DNA from: Phycisphaerales bacterium
GTDB taxonomy: Bacteria; Planctomycetota; Phycisphaerae; Phycisphaerales; SM1A02
Reading direction: 5' to 3'
NCBI GenBank assembly: GCA_029268515.1
Contig: JAQWNP010000002.1
Location: 152,874 to 216,873, forward strand
DNA length: 64,000 bases
In this document: one piece after another, positions 10,801-18,558 of the stretch
Layout: each line of letters opens with the position of its first letter
Position numbering within the stretch: the first letter of the stretch is position 1
The notes under the pieces: model-generated
Databases searched by the model: none
The model's input: only the letters and a program-made list of their open reading frames with translations
What the model was told of the DNA's origin: nothing
Translations under genes and position numbers: made by a program

Positions 10801-11558
10801 AGCTGACTCTTTGGAGGCGTGAGTGGTAGTCCCACACTGTTCATGCCGATGTCGAAAGCCAATTTGGCTTGCTTTGGTGTCAGGGCACCACTCTTGCTGA
10901 TGAGATTGTCAATGGTGCCCTTGAGGGTAATGTTTCCATCCTGCCCATCAGCGGCTGTCGTGGCTTTCGCCTCTAATAAGAAGCGTCCTCCGGGTTGGTA
11001 GTCGACGTCAAGCTGTGAGATGTCATAAGTGAACACGCGTTTGTCGGGTAGTTCAGTCAGCGTGATAGCAAAGTCATGCACCTTGATATCCATACGAGGC
11101 ATGGGATCACTGCTTGATTTGTCCCCACCCTTATCATTTTTCGGATCTTCTTTTTTGTCATTACGATCTGAAAGAAGTTTGCTTAAGCTCAAAGCGCCAT
11201 CTTGATCGAGCGTGGTAGAGATGGCGCCAGTCAGATCAATGCGAATCGGATCGATGCCCGACAGCAGTAAACTGAACAAGCCGCGGTTGAGCTTGACGCC
11301 GACATCAACTGATGTAACGCCATCTTTACCGTTAATGACAAAGTGCTCTATCTCCTGTGAGCCGAACCAACTTAATGAAAGTCCTTCAACGTTGACAGTG
11401 CCATTGATGGATTTATCCATTTGTGAACGAACAATTGCTTGCGCGATGCCCCACGAGAGAATCCACGGAAGGAGGATGAGAATGATGATAAGGGCAGCGA
11501 TGGGCGCAATAACCCAAGCAAGCCAGCGGCGGCGTTTTCGTAAGGTGGTCTCGGTCAT
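7842..11558 (-). CDS. Large AsmA/TamB-like membrane-anchored protein
   Basis: 1238 residues: a basic N-terminus (TLRKRRRWLAWV), one transmembrane helix (about 13-38), then a very long periplasmic region dominated by beta-strand-rich, Ser/Thr/Gly-rich sequence. The first ~150 residues (NVEGLSLSWFGSQEIEHFVI, then LNRGLFSLL and IDLTGAIS) and the final ~120 (PFAVHVDKFNFPISGKINF) resemble the ends of AsmA-family proteins. Those proteins form long lipid-conducting bridges between inner and outer membrane (AsmA, TamB, YhdP). A run of charged residues (about 130-150, Lys/Asp-rich) marks a linker. The role as a lipid-transport bridge is inferred from the family. The gene is monocistronic and divergent from ispE. 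Confidence 0.7.
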   Translation of the reverse strand: MTETTLRKRRRWLAWVIAPIAALIIILILLPWILSWGIAQAIVRSQMDKSINGTVNVEGLSLSWFGSQEIEHFVINGKDGVTSVDVGVKLNRGLFSLLLSGIDPIRIDLTGAISTTLDQDGALSLSKLLSDRNDKKEDPKNDKGGDKSSSDPMPRMDIKVHDFAITLTELPDKRVFTYDISQLDVDYQPGGRFLLEAKATTAADGQDGNITLKGTIDNLISKSGALTPKQAKLAFDIGMNSVGLPLTPPKSQLKQFTLRMTSDDLSKRLVIDGNASAQLANSGASTFKTNLVVNDPIVRNSSSQDFSFSPANLIGTIEGKNLPTALGQPFVAGSQLQLTDDIGETIDFSGTFGSADAPTNESADTSTSTNGNSYTIAISSSQLKANLTGTQDIASGGGSGNGSIDLKISPATVKRLAKVEVSEVLRTKLEISQFTIPTSVSSGGIEEITGTGTLAIENNFQLTASQDNDVSPVRIRDTSISFNAKGLGKNLELKGGAGIGSGSLAIDLTFDDLLKEDGSLQHMPGVIPIGTIALKDIPVDVLESIESLAASIGNVNTEQLLGKAISVDLTSKGPTEAREIIASVQAAAGTANGRVQVGPIGVSVLEANADLTLTPSMAAGLQKTLEEPTLILAGPAHLTASIEPFSLPEKLGGGLAPPEDPIKASLTLDQVTFSLAKSLPNGVELRRTKATVSYDVAQGGTMAADVSTRMRAAQGGQVADLATTLSLDHQSDGSKSLTGSAELTSINTPNLEKALGMPKGKIGLWTGDSGKITVKSNMTLAPNKKEKDALMLSAAELVVTTAMQNLNGRADVKVTSEMIKVTSPGLKTVFSSQTLGDILDRDVRGSSGSSGQLTAITVTNDVPLSLQVDALELPLSMFSTENEQPGDVHIDLTANMSQINIKSGDGSVQSLNPIKAHFATKSLVEGVVLKAASSGGSGSGTVDISGTIERLTNRKGIWTPKKLQIDLQGSITQVPTALLDAAADLGGVLTASLGELVSGSLTIDNFSRETGSLNLDLKSTNSQMNAALVNKGGVLRTDPDSPLKGQVIITPLLRAVVLSKMGPILGDIDAGQEPLRLSWSDAAIPINGEMKNLGGQLKLTVGEVTFDSGLPLMLALSAAQSSHAKQIKGSIDPITANITDGVMVYEPFAVHVDKFNFPISGKINFVTNEIDMTTKLPIYALGDVISELRPYVSDEEVPMEYVGPIGNAKWKLSSNFDLAKFILRATLQNTLRRRNDGN

Positions 11559-11692
11559 TTGAATCTCCGCCTTTGAGGTCTTTGAAACGCTATTGATGAA
11601 TCCGTAGTTTAGACGCCACGGTGGGATTTGTATGCTGCTGCCGCTGAATCGGCTAGCGATCCCCTCTTGCGGTGTCGGCTATGCTGGTAGGT

Positions 11693-12568
11693 ATGCCAAA
11701 TGTGATTCAGACATCCGCATCAGCCAAGGTCAACCTTGCACTCTGGGTCGGTGCCGTCGGCGCCGATGGAATGCACCCCATCTGTTCATGGATGGTGGGC
11801 CTTGATTTGTGCGATGAATTGACACTTCATCGGCTCGAGCCCGGGGGGCTGAGTCGCTATGCAATTCTCTGGCATGAAGAGGCATTGCAAAAAAGTGAGA
11901 TCAACTGGCCCATTAAGAATGATCTCGCTGTTCGGGCGCATCTTGCTTTGCAAGCACATGTGGGTCGAGCGTTGCCTTTGCAAATGAAATTAGAAAAGCG
12001 AATTCCAGTTGGCGGTGGACTTGGCGGTGGCTCGTCTGATGCCGCGGCAACATTACGTGGTCTCAATCTTCTCTTTGACTTGAACGTGAGTCGTGAGACG
12101 CTCGCAGCGATCGGAGCCGAGATCGGCTCAGATATTCCCTTCTTTATCAATGGCGGGAGCGCACTCGTAGAAGGCTTAGGTGAGAGAGTGACTCATAAAA
12201 CACTCAAAGCGCCAATCTACTTGGCAGTGTTTTTCCCTGCGGTCTCTTGTCACACGGGCCAGGTCTATCAGAAGTTTGATGAACTGCCAGAGAACGCCAC
12301 GTGCCCACAGAAAATTTATGACATGATTGACTCACCCATTGATCCAAAAGCGATGTTCAATGATCTGACTGCCGCAGCTTGTTGTGTTGCTCCGATTCTT
12401 GAGCAGCACATAGAGAAGATCACTGCGCTGGCCAATCGACCCACTGCTGTCAGTGGTAGCGGGTCTACATTGTTTGTGATCTGTGATGACTTAATGCATG
12501 CTGAGGCGATCGTAGCGGCAGTCAACCAGGAGTTGAGCCTCCCTGGATTGGCCACAGCGACCTCTTAA
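11693..12568 (+). CDS. ispE: 4-diphosphocytidyl-2-C-methyl-D-erythritol kinase
   Basis: GHMP-family kinase of the MEP isoprenoid pathway, phosphorylating the 2-hydroxyl of CDP-methylerythritol with ATP. The 291 residues carry the N-terminal substrate motif SASAKVNLALWV, the ATP loop PVGGGLGGGSSDAA (about residues 104-117), and the C-terminal SGSGSTLFV motif. The frame is open from a GTG at 11672. ATG at 11693 (MPNVIQTSASAKVN) places the family motif at the usual distance from the N-terminus, and ATG at 11681 is the alternative. It is divergent from the AsmA-like gene. Confidence 0.93.
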   Translation: MPNVIQTSASAKVNLALWVGAVGADGMHPICSWMVGLDLCDELTLHRLEPGGLSRYAILWHEEALQKSEINWPIKNDLAVRAHLALQAHVGRALPLQMKLEKRIPVGGGLGGGSSDAAATLRGLNLLFDLNVSRETLAAIGAEIGSDIPFFINGGSALVEGLGERVTHKTLKAPIYLAVFFPAVSCHTGQVYQKFDELPENATCPQKIYDMIDSPIDPKAMFNDLTAAACCVAPILEQHIEKITALANRPTAVSGSGSTLFVICDDLMHAEAIVAAVNQELSLPGLATATS

Positions 12569-12584
12569 GCCCCCTCTTTACTGC

Positions 12585-12597
12585 GAGTCAGTGACTC
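12585..12597. promoter_or_regulatory. 13-base perfect dyad between ispE and pepF
   Basis: GAGTCAGTGACTC is a perfect inverted repeat around a central G, 17 bases after the ispE stop and about 85 bases before the pepF start. It is not followed by a T-run, so it does not look like a terminator. It could be an operator for the downstream peptidase gene. No regulator in the window can be tied to it, and a 13-base dyad could occur by chance. Confidence 0.25.
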
Positions 12598-12682
12598 TGA
12601 TCCATCGTGCAGCTTGGATTCTTGCTGGTGCGGTATCCTAGTGCGTTCCTAATATGAATTCTCATGAGTAGAAAGGTCAACT

Positions 12683-14383
12683 ATGGCTACCGCAACCGAT
12701 GGTTTTGTTCCAGCCAATTTGAATGGCGCTCAAATCGAAGATGTTCAACCGCTTGTCGATGCGTTGATTAATCGTGATGTCGAAGAGCCGGAGGCTTTAG
12801 AGACGCTGGTACTTGATCGTAGTGAGCTTGACTCTGCCACGAGTGAAGCGCATGTCGAACTTTATGTCAGTATGACTCGACACACAGATGATGAAGTGGC
12901 GAAGAAGGGTTATCTCAGGTTTGTTGAGCAGACTGAACCGGCGCTCAAAAAAGCAGCCTTTGAATTGGACAATAAGGTGGCCTCATCGCCAGCTGTTTCA
13001 CAACTTGATTCAGAACGCTATGGCGTATTGCTTCAGGGTATACGAAGCGATGTAGAGATTTTCTGTGAGGAAAATATTCCACTCTTTACAGAGGACACCA
13101 AACTCGGTCAGGAGTATGGGGAGATTCGTGGTGCCATGAGCGTCGTTTTTGACGGTGAAGAGCGCACCTTGCCACAGATGGGTCGCTATTTTGAGGACAC
13201 GGATCGATCTGTCCGTGAGGGCGCTTGGTTGGCAGTTGCTGAGCGACGTAATCAGGATCGAGACCGTATTGACGACATCTTCGATCGTATGGTTCAAATC
13301 CGTCATCAGATTGGTGTCAATACGGGTCTTGGCGATTACCGTTCCTATATGTTCAGAGCGATGCATCGCTTCGCTTATACACCGAAGGACTGCTTTGTTT
13401 TCCATGAAGCTGTTGAAGAGACCTGTATTCCTGTGCTTCGAAAACTTGACAGGCTGCGTGCATCGCAGCTGAATCTAAGTGAGCTGCGACCTTGGGATCT
13501 TGAGGTTGATCCGCATGGGCGTGAACCACTGCGGCCATTTGTTGATGCAAGTGATCTTATTGAGCGCTCTTCGCGCGTCTTTCATCGTATGGATTCAACT
13601 CTTGGCAAACTGTTTGATTCGCTTCGTGAAGGTGATTGCCTCGATCTTGACTCTCGAATGAATAAACAGCCAGGTGGCTATCAGGTCTTTAAGGAGCGCC
13701 AGCGCATTCCATTTATCTTTATGAATGCAGCGGGTCTTCATCGTGATGTCGAGACAATGGTTCATGAAGCAGGTCACGCATTCCATTCCTTACTCTCTCG
13801 AGATGAGCCATTGATTGCTTACCGTAACCCGCCAATCGAGTTTGCAGAAGTGGCTTCTATGACAATGGAGCTGACATCATTTCCGTATCTTGATGAGTTT
13901 TATACTGAAGAAGAAGCAAGTCGGGCGCAGCGTCTTCAGCTTCAGAGTCTCGCTAAAATGTTGCCTTGGATTGCAACGATCGATGCATTTCAACATTGGA
14001 TCTACGACACCCCAACGCATTCAAGACAAGAGCGGGAAGAAGCGTGGGTTAATCTTGAGGATCGTTTTGGTTCAGCTCTTGACTGGAGTGGTCTCGAGCA
14101 TTTTCAGAGTTGCGCATGGCATCGACAACTCCATCCCTTCCAAGTTCCGTTTTATTACATTGAATATGGCATTGCTCAGCTCGGTGCGTTGCAGTTGTGG
14201 CTGCAGTTTCGGGAGGATCCGGAGCGAGCGCTTCGGAACTACGCAAAGGCTCTTTCATTAGGAGGTAGCCGCCCTCTTCCAGAGCTCTTCGAGGCGGCAG
14301 GACTTGAATTTAGGTTTGATACAGAAATGATGGGCAAGTTAATGGATACCGTGGGACAAGTGCTTACGGAGTTGCCTGAGTGA
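12683..14383 (+). CDS. pepF: M3-family oligoendopeptidase F
   Basis: Zinc metallopeptidase that cleaves short peptides in the cytoplasm. Of 566 residues, the zinc site HEAGH lies at 361-365, with the third ligand Glu in the following EFAEVASMTMEL helix, as in M3 peptidases. The all-helical N-terminal half and the C-terminal YIEYGIAQLGALQLW element agree with PepF. No signal peptide is seen. The start has AAAGG eight bases upstream. Its stop overlaps the GTG start of the decarboxylase (GTGA, 14380-14383), so the two are translationally coupled. Confidence 0.9.
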   Translation: MATATDGFVPANLNGAQIEDVQPLVDALINRDVEEPEALETLVLDRSELDSATSEAHVELYVSMTRHTDDEVAKKGYLRFVEQTEPALKKAAFELDNKVASSPAVSQLDSERYGVLLQGIRSDVEIFCEENIPLFTEDTKLGQEYGEIRGAMSVVFDGEERTLPQMGRYFEDTDRSVREGAWLAVAERRNQDRDRIDDIFDRMVQIRHQIGVNTGLGDYRSYMFRAMHRFAYTPKDCFVFHEAVEETCIPVLRKLDRLRASQLNLSELRPWDLEVDPHGREPLRPFVDASDLIERSSRVFHRMDSTLGKLFDSLREGDCLDLDSRMNKQPGGYQVFKERQRIPFIFMNAAGLHRDVETMVHEAGHAFHSLLSRDEPLIAYRNPPIEFAEVASMTMELTSFPYLDEFYTEEEASRAQRLQLQSLAKMLPWIATIDAFQHWIYDTPTHSRQEREEAWVNLEDRFGSALDWSGLEHFQSCAWHRQLHPFQVPFYYIEYGIAQLGALQLWLQFREDPERALRNYAKALSLGGSRPLPELFEAAGLEFRFDTEMMGKLMDTVGQVLTELPE

Positions 14384-15834
14384 GTGATCAAACAGGGCAT
14401 ATGACATCAGGCGAATTCAAAGAGCATGGCTATGCCATGATTGATTGGATCGCCAACTACATGGAGCAGGTTGAAAAATATCCGGTCCTGTCTCAAGTCA
14501 GTCCTGGTGACATCTACAACAAGCTTCCAGAGCATCCACCTCAGCAGGCAGAAGACATGTCAGCTGTCATGAAAGATGTTGATGAGATTGTGCTGCCCGG
14601 AATAACCCATTGGCAGTCACCAAACTTCTTTGCTTACTTTCCAGCCAACGTTTCTGGGCCATCAATTCTTGGCGAGCTACTTTCTGCGGGGCTTGGTGTT
14701 CAGGGCATGCTTTGGTCAACCAGTCCCGCGTGCACAGAGGTTGAGACGCGGATGCTTGATTGGATGGTCGACCTCCTCGACTTGCCCAAGACTTTTCTGT
14801 CGTCCACTGATGGTGGTGGAGTCATCCAAGACTCTGCTTCGAGTGCTGCCATTTGCGCCATGATTGCAGCTCGAGAGCGTGTCACTGCTGGAGATGTCAA
14901 TAAAATTGGTCTCAGTGGGCAAGCTCAGCCACTGGCAGCTTACTGCTCTGCTGATGCCCACTCGAGTATTGAAAAGGGCGCGCGGATTATTGGTGTTGGA
15001 TCTCAGTTCCTTCGCCTCATACCCACTGATGAAGATCACCGAATGCGTCCCGAGGCGCTTGAGGCAGCGATTGAGGCAGATGTCGCGGCAGGCCGAAAGC
15101 CATTTTTTGTGGCAGTGACTCTTGGCACCACATCTTGTGGCGCGGTAGACCCACTGCCAGCAATTGCAGCTATTGCTCGACGTCATCAAATTTGGATTCA
15201 TGTTGATGGGGCGATGTATGGAATCACAGCATTGTTGCCAGAGTGTCGGTGGATAAACGAGGGGCTAGAACTGGTAGACAGCTACAGTGTGAATGCTCAT
15301 AAATGGATGTTGACCAATTTCGACTGTAATTGCTTTTGGATTCGTAATAAGGAAGAACTGATTAGTTCACTGTCGATTTTGCCAGAGTTTCTCGTTAACA
15401 AGGCAACTGAGTCAGGGGCTGTGATCGACTACCGTGATTGGCAGATTCCACTGGGGCGAAGATTTCGGGCATTAAAACTGTGGATGGTCATTAGACACTA
15501 TGGTGTCGAGGGTTTGCGTACATTCGCACGTGAGCATGTTCAGCAGGCGCAGAAGTTTGCTGCCTACGTCGAGGCCGACGATCACTTTGAGTTAATGGCG
15601 CCTCACCCACTCACGCTTGTTACATTTCGACATCTCGGTGGTGATGCAATTAATGAACGCTTACTAGATATCCTTAACGAATCTGGAAAGCTGTATTTGA
15701 GCCACTGCAAATTGTCAGGAAAATATGTGCTCCGCATGGCCATTGGCTCATCGAAAACAACCGAGGATCATGTCGATCAGGCGTGGGCGTCTATTTGCCA
15801 GGCGGCAGCCCAGGCTGAAATTGAGTTGAGTTAG
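14380..15834 (+). CDS. PLP-dependent aromatic/group II amino-acid decarboxylase
   Basis: 484-residue fold-type I PLP enzyme related to aromatic-L-amino-acid, tyrosine and histidine decarboxylases. Landmarks are the N-terminal EHGYAMIDWIANYMEQVE, SPNFFAYFPAN, the PLP-binding HVDGAMYG aspartate, and the Schiff-base lysine in NAHKW (K308). The C-terminal region (LYLSHCKLSGKYVLRMAIG) closes the family signature. It would release an amine and CO2; substrate preference is not readable. The GTG start overlaps the pepF stop, and ATG at 14401 is an alternative. Coupling to a peptidase suggests use of peptide-derived amino acids, which is an inference. Confidence 0.9.
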   Translation: MSDQTGHMTSGEFKEHGYAMIDWIANYMEQVEKYPVLSQVSPGDIYNKLPEHPPQQAEDMSAVMKDVDEIVLPGITHWQSPNFFAYFPANVSGPSILGELLSAGLGVQGMLWSTSPACTEVETRMLDWMVDLLDLPKTFLSSTDGGGVIQDSASSAAICAMIAARERVTAGDVNKIGLSGQAQPLAAYCSADAHSSIEKGARIIGVGSQFLRLIPTDEDHRMRPEALEAAIEADVAAGRKPFFVAVTLGTTSCGAVDPLPAIAAIARRHQIWIHVDGAMYGITALLPECRWINEGLELVDSYSVNAHKWMLTNFDCNCFWIRNKEELISSLSILPEFLVNKATESGAVIDYRDWQIPLGRRFRALKLWMVIRHYGVEGLRTFAREHVQQAQKFAAYVEADDHFELMAPHPLTLVTFRHLGGDAINERLLDILNESGKLYLSHCKLSGKYVLRMAIGSSKTTEDHVDQAWASICQAAAQAEIELS

Positions 15835-15935
15835 TGCTGTCGATCGAGATGGTGCCGACCGAGTCATCTTGACTGAGGGGCAATAACAAGCTGAATAGGG
15901 CTATTTTAAGCGGCCTATGCCTTAGAATGATCCAA

Positions 15936-15945
15936 GAACTAGTTC
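15936..15945. promoter_or_regulatory. Palindrome upstream of the cysteine-rich gene
   Basis: GAACTAGTTC is a perfect 10-base palindrome, 37 bases before the start codon at 15983. A TATACT at 15967-15972 could serve as a -10 box, with a weak TTCTCT at 15943-15948 that overlaps the palindrome (18-base spacer). That position would suit a repressor or activator controlling the export unit. No regulator gene lies next to it. This is positional reasoning on a short motif. Confidence 0.25.
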
Positions 15946-15982
15946 TCTACGTATGCATTTGAGAGCTATACTCAGGTAACAC

Positions 15983-16423
15983 ATGAAACGACTTGCATCC
16001 ATCATGACCTTTCTGGCAGTGTTCGGCTGGTTCTTGAACCCAGCGATCGCGCTGTGTTGCCAGGACTGTGATCAATGTACAGAGACCTGCTCTGTTGCGT
16101 TTGTGCCAGTGATTAAAGAGACGCCTTCATGCTGTAGCTCAAAGGCGACGGATTGTCACGCGGCGGTTCAAGTAAAACAAACGAGCCAAGATTGCTGTTC
16201 ACAGTGTCGTTGCAGCGTGACAGATGCACCAACGATTGAGCCCATGATGGCATCAGTCGTGATCAAGTCGTATGACGAACTAGACAATGTGAACCACGCG
16301 ATTGCAAGTCAGTCTTTGAACGGCACCAGCATTCAGCAATCGAAGCTTGGAATGAGCCCCAAGCCGCCAGGTGATCCACCTGGCCGGCAGTTGCTTATTC
16401 AAATTCAGATCCTTCGCATCTAA
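15983..16423 (+). CDS. Secreted cysteine-rich small protein, unknown function
   Basis: 146 residues. The N-terminus (MKRLASIMTFLAVFGWFLNP) is a clear Sec signal peptide, with cleavage likely near AIA-LCC. The mature part packs 12 cysteines into about 55 residues, several as CC pairs or CxxC-like spacings (CCQDCDQC, SCCSS, DCCSQCRC), plus one His. The remaining ~80 residues lack Cys and end in PPGDPPGRQLLIQIQILRI. The pattern suggests metal or thiol chemistry in the periplasm, as for small proteins beside heavy-metal efflux genes, but I recognise no named family. An AGG sits 6 bases before the ATG. The gene precedes an exporter-like operon and is separated from it by an intrinsic terminator at 16447-16480. 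Confidence 0.7.
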   Translation: MKRLASIMTFLAVFGWFLNPAIALCCQDCDQCTETCSVAFVPVIKETPSCCSSKATDCHAAVQVKQTSQDCCSQCRCSVTDAPTIEPMMASVVIKSYDELDNVNHAIASQSLNGTSIQQSKLGMSPKPPGDPPGRQLLIQIQILRI

Positions 16424-16446
16424 GAAAAGAAAACTCAGTGTATTGA

Positions 16447-16480
16447 CGAGCAAGCTGCGCTATGCATATTGCTCGTTTTT
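16447..16480 (+). terminator. Intrinsic terminator or attenuator before the exporter genes
   Basis: CGAGCAA (16447-16453) pairs perfectly with TTGCTCG (16469-16475), with a small inner TGC/GCA stem in the loop. TTTTT (16476-16480) follows at once. It stands 24 bases after the cysteine-rich gene and 43 before the adaptor start. It should stop much of the upstream transcription, so it either separates two units or acts as an attenuator setting the ratio of cysteine-rich protein to exporter. Confidence 0.75.
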
Positions 16481-16522
16481 AGCGAGCCGGTTCTTTTAAA
16501 CAGTTGCGTCAGGAATCTGTGC

Positions 16523-17854
16523 ATGTCATATAAATCTAAGCATCTTGAGCCTCAGTCTATTACGGTGACTCCACCCCCTAAACACTGGTGGTCGCGGGTT
16601 GTCTTTCCCACGTGTCTTTTGGCGTTTGCCGTTGTCTTACTCGTGATGAGTGGGCGAGCGACATTCCGCACAAGCACATCCGTTGAAGTGTTTCCAGTAA
16701 CGGGGCAAGTGGGCCTCGCCAATCAGCGAACGCAGCCGGATGGAGACATTCTCTTTCAAGCAGCCGGTTGGGTTGAGCCTGATCCATTTGCGGTCAACGC
16801 AAGCGTACTTATTCCAGGTGTGGTTGAGAAAATCAATGTTCTTGAAGGCCATACTGTCTCCAAGGGTGATGAGTTGGCGTCATTGATTCCTGATGATGCC
16901 CGACTTGATGTCATGCGAGCCAAGGCACACTTGGCTTTCAAGCGGGCAAAAAAACAACAGGCATTGGCGTTGATGGAGCAGCTCCATGCCGAGCGCGTTG
17001 TCATGGAAGACCAGCTCAGTCGACTTGAGGAGGCCTATGAAAAGGGCGCGGCTACTGAACGTAATGTTGTGCAGCAGCGACTCAAGATTGCAGCACATCG
17101 AAAGCAATGTGACGCAGCTGCAGTAGTTGCTGATGCCATTGCTGATGCTGAGATTGAAATTGCTTCCGCAGAATTAGCGACCGCTGAATTGGCTCTGTCG
17201 CGCACAGTGATCAGATCACCCATTGATGGCGTTGTCTTAGAGCGTCTCGCAGAGCCCGGAATGCCTCGATCACCAAACATGAATCAAACAGATATGGGTT
17301 ATATCGTGCGACTTTATGATCCAACATCTTTACAGGTACGAGTCGATGTACCACTGAATGAAGCAGCTCGAATTGGCGTAGGTCAACAAGCAGAGGTGAT
17401 TGTTGATGTCCTGCCTGGGAGAATTTTCGAAGGCGAAATCACGCGACTGGTGCATCAAGCAGACATACAGAAAAACACTATTGAAGTGAAGGTAAAGATC
17501 AAGAATCCTGAAAAAGAACTGAAACCAGAAATGCTCTCACGAGTGCGTTTTAAAAGTTCACCGGCGTCCGAGAAGGAATCGCCACAGTCCAGTATCGGTC
17601 GCCAGATGACGCTGCCAAATAGACTGATTGATCAGCAAACTGATGCCAGCGGTGTTGTTTTGATTGTCGATGCAGCCAGTCAGACCGCACAGCGCCGTAT
17701 TGTTGAGCTGGGTGCACCAGTACGCGATGGGTGGGTGACTATTCGTTCAGGATTACAGCCCGGAGATCGTGTCATTGTGACTCAGGGTAAGCAGATCGAA
17801 GCCGGTGAAGCGGTGGCGATCGAGTCTGAATGGAATGGAGAGCTCGATTTATGA
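16523..17854 (+). CDS. HlyD/MacA-type periplasmic adaptor protein
   Basis: Membrane-fusion protein linking an inner-membrane transporter to an outer-membrane exit. The 443 residues show an N-terminal transmembrane anchor (about 24-44), a lipoyl/beta-barrel half (AGWVEPDPFAVNASVLIPGV, then EGHTVSKGDELASL), a long alpha-hairpin rich in Ala/Lys/Glu (about 125-235), the second lipoyl half (TVIRSPIDGVVLERL), and a beta-barrel ending in LQPGDRVIVTQGKQIEAGE. The start at 16523 has AGGAA 7 bases upstream; the frame extends to a TTG at 16469 inside the terminator, which is unlikely. The last bases overlap the ATPase start (ATGA). The substrate is not readable. Confidence 0.88.
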   Translation: MSYKSKHLEPQSITVTPPPKHWWSRVVFPTCLLAFAVVLLVMSGRATFRTSTSVEVFPVTGQVGLANQRTQPDGDILFQAAGWVEPDPFAVNASVLIPGVVEKINVLEGHTVSKGDELASLIPDDARLDVMRAKAHLAFKRAKKQQALALMEQLHAERVVMEDQLSRLEEAYEKGAATERNVVQQRLKIAAHRKQCDAAAVVADAIADAEIEIASAELATAELALSRTVIRSPIDGVVLERLAEPGMPRSPNMNQTDMGYIVRLYDPTSLQVRVDVPLNEAARIGVGQQAEVIVDVLPGRIFEGEITRLVHQADIQKNTIEVKVKIKNPEKELKPEMLSRVRFKSSPASEKESPQSSIGRQMTLPNRLIDQQTDASGVVLIVDAASQTAQRRIVELGAPVRDGWVTIRSGLQPGDRVIVTQGKQIEAGEAVAIESEWNGELDL

Positions 17855-18558
17855 GTGACGCCATGATCCAATGTGAGGCACTTGGTCGGACGTACTACCG
17901 TGGTGACGTTGAGATTACGCCATTGCAAAGTGTTGCTCTGGAAATCAATAAGGGGGAATTCGTCGCACTCATGGGACCCTCTGGTAGTGGCAAAACGACG
18001 CTGCTTAATATTATCGCGGGTATTGATCGTCCCACCATTGGCCGTGTTGTCATCGACGGTGTTGATACAACCAGTTTGTCGAGTGCGAAACTGGCTGATT
18101 GGCGAGCTCGCACAGTTGGTTATGTATTCCAGTTGTATAACTTGATTCCGGTGTTAAGTGCTTATGAGAACGTTGAGGTTCCATTACTTTTGCAACGGAT
18201 GTCTCGTAAGGTGCGACATAATGCGGTTTCAGAGGCGCTGATTCGAGTTGGTATTGCTGATCGATCTGATCACTATCCAAGACAGCTCAGTGGTGGACAA
18301 GAGCAACGTGTTGCGATTGCGCGAGCTATTGTTTCAAAGCCCACACTCCTTGTGGCAGACGAACCAACTGGTGATCTGGATTCACATGCGGCGATAGAGA
18401 TTATGAATTTGATTGCTGAACTTAATCAGGAACTCGGAATGACGATTCTGATGGTCACCCATGATGATGCTATTGCCGGACATGCCCATCGACTCGTTCA
18501 CTTGCTCGATGGTCATGTCATTCCTAGTGATAAAGAGATTGCGGGGGCAATGGCATGA
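17851..18558 (+). CDS. ABC transporter ATPase, LolD/MacB type
   Basis: 235-residue cytoplasmic ATPase. It shows Walker [10 protein letters not shown], the LolD/MacB-specific [20 protein letters not shown] after the Q-loop, signature LSGGQEQR, Walker [13 protein letters not shown], and His in VTHDD. The NLIP/ENVEVPL element marks ATPases that drive mechanotransmission-type FtsX/MacB permeases rather than classic importers. The start at 17851 overlaps the adaptor stop (ATGA), and GGAG lies 11 bases upstream; a second in-frame ATG exists at 17830. The stop overlaps the first permease start (ATGA). The tight coupling argues for one complex with the adaptor and both permeases. Confidence 0.92.
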   Translation: MSDAMIQCEALGRTYYRGDVEITPLQSVALEINKGEFVALMGPSGSGKTTLLNIIAGIDRPTIGRVVIDGVDTTSLSSAKLADWRARTVGYVFQLYNLIPVLSAYENVEVPLLLQRMSRKVRHNAVSEALIRVGIADRSDHYPRQLSGGQEQRVAIARAIVSKPTLLVADEPTGDLDSHAAIEIMNLIAELNQELGMTILMVTHDDAIAGHAHRLVHLLDGHVIPSDKEIAGAMA

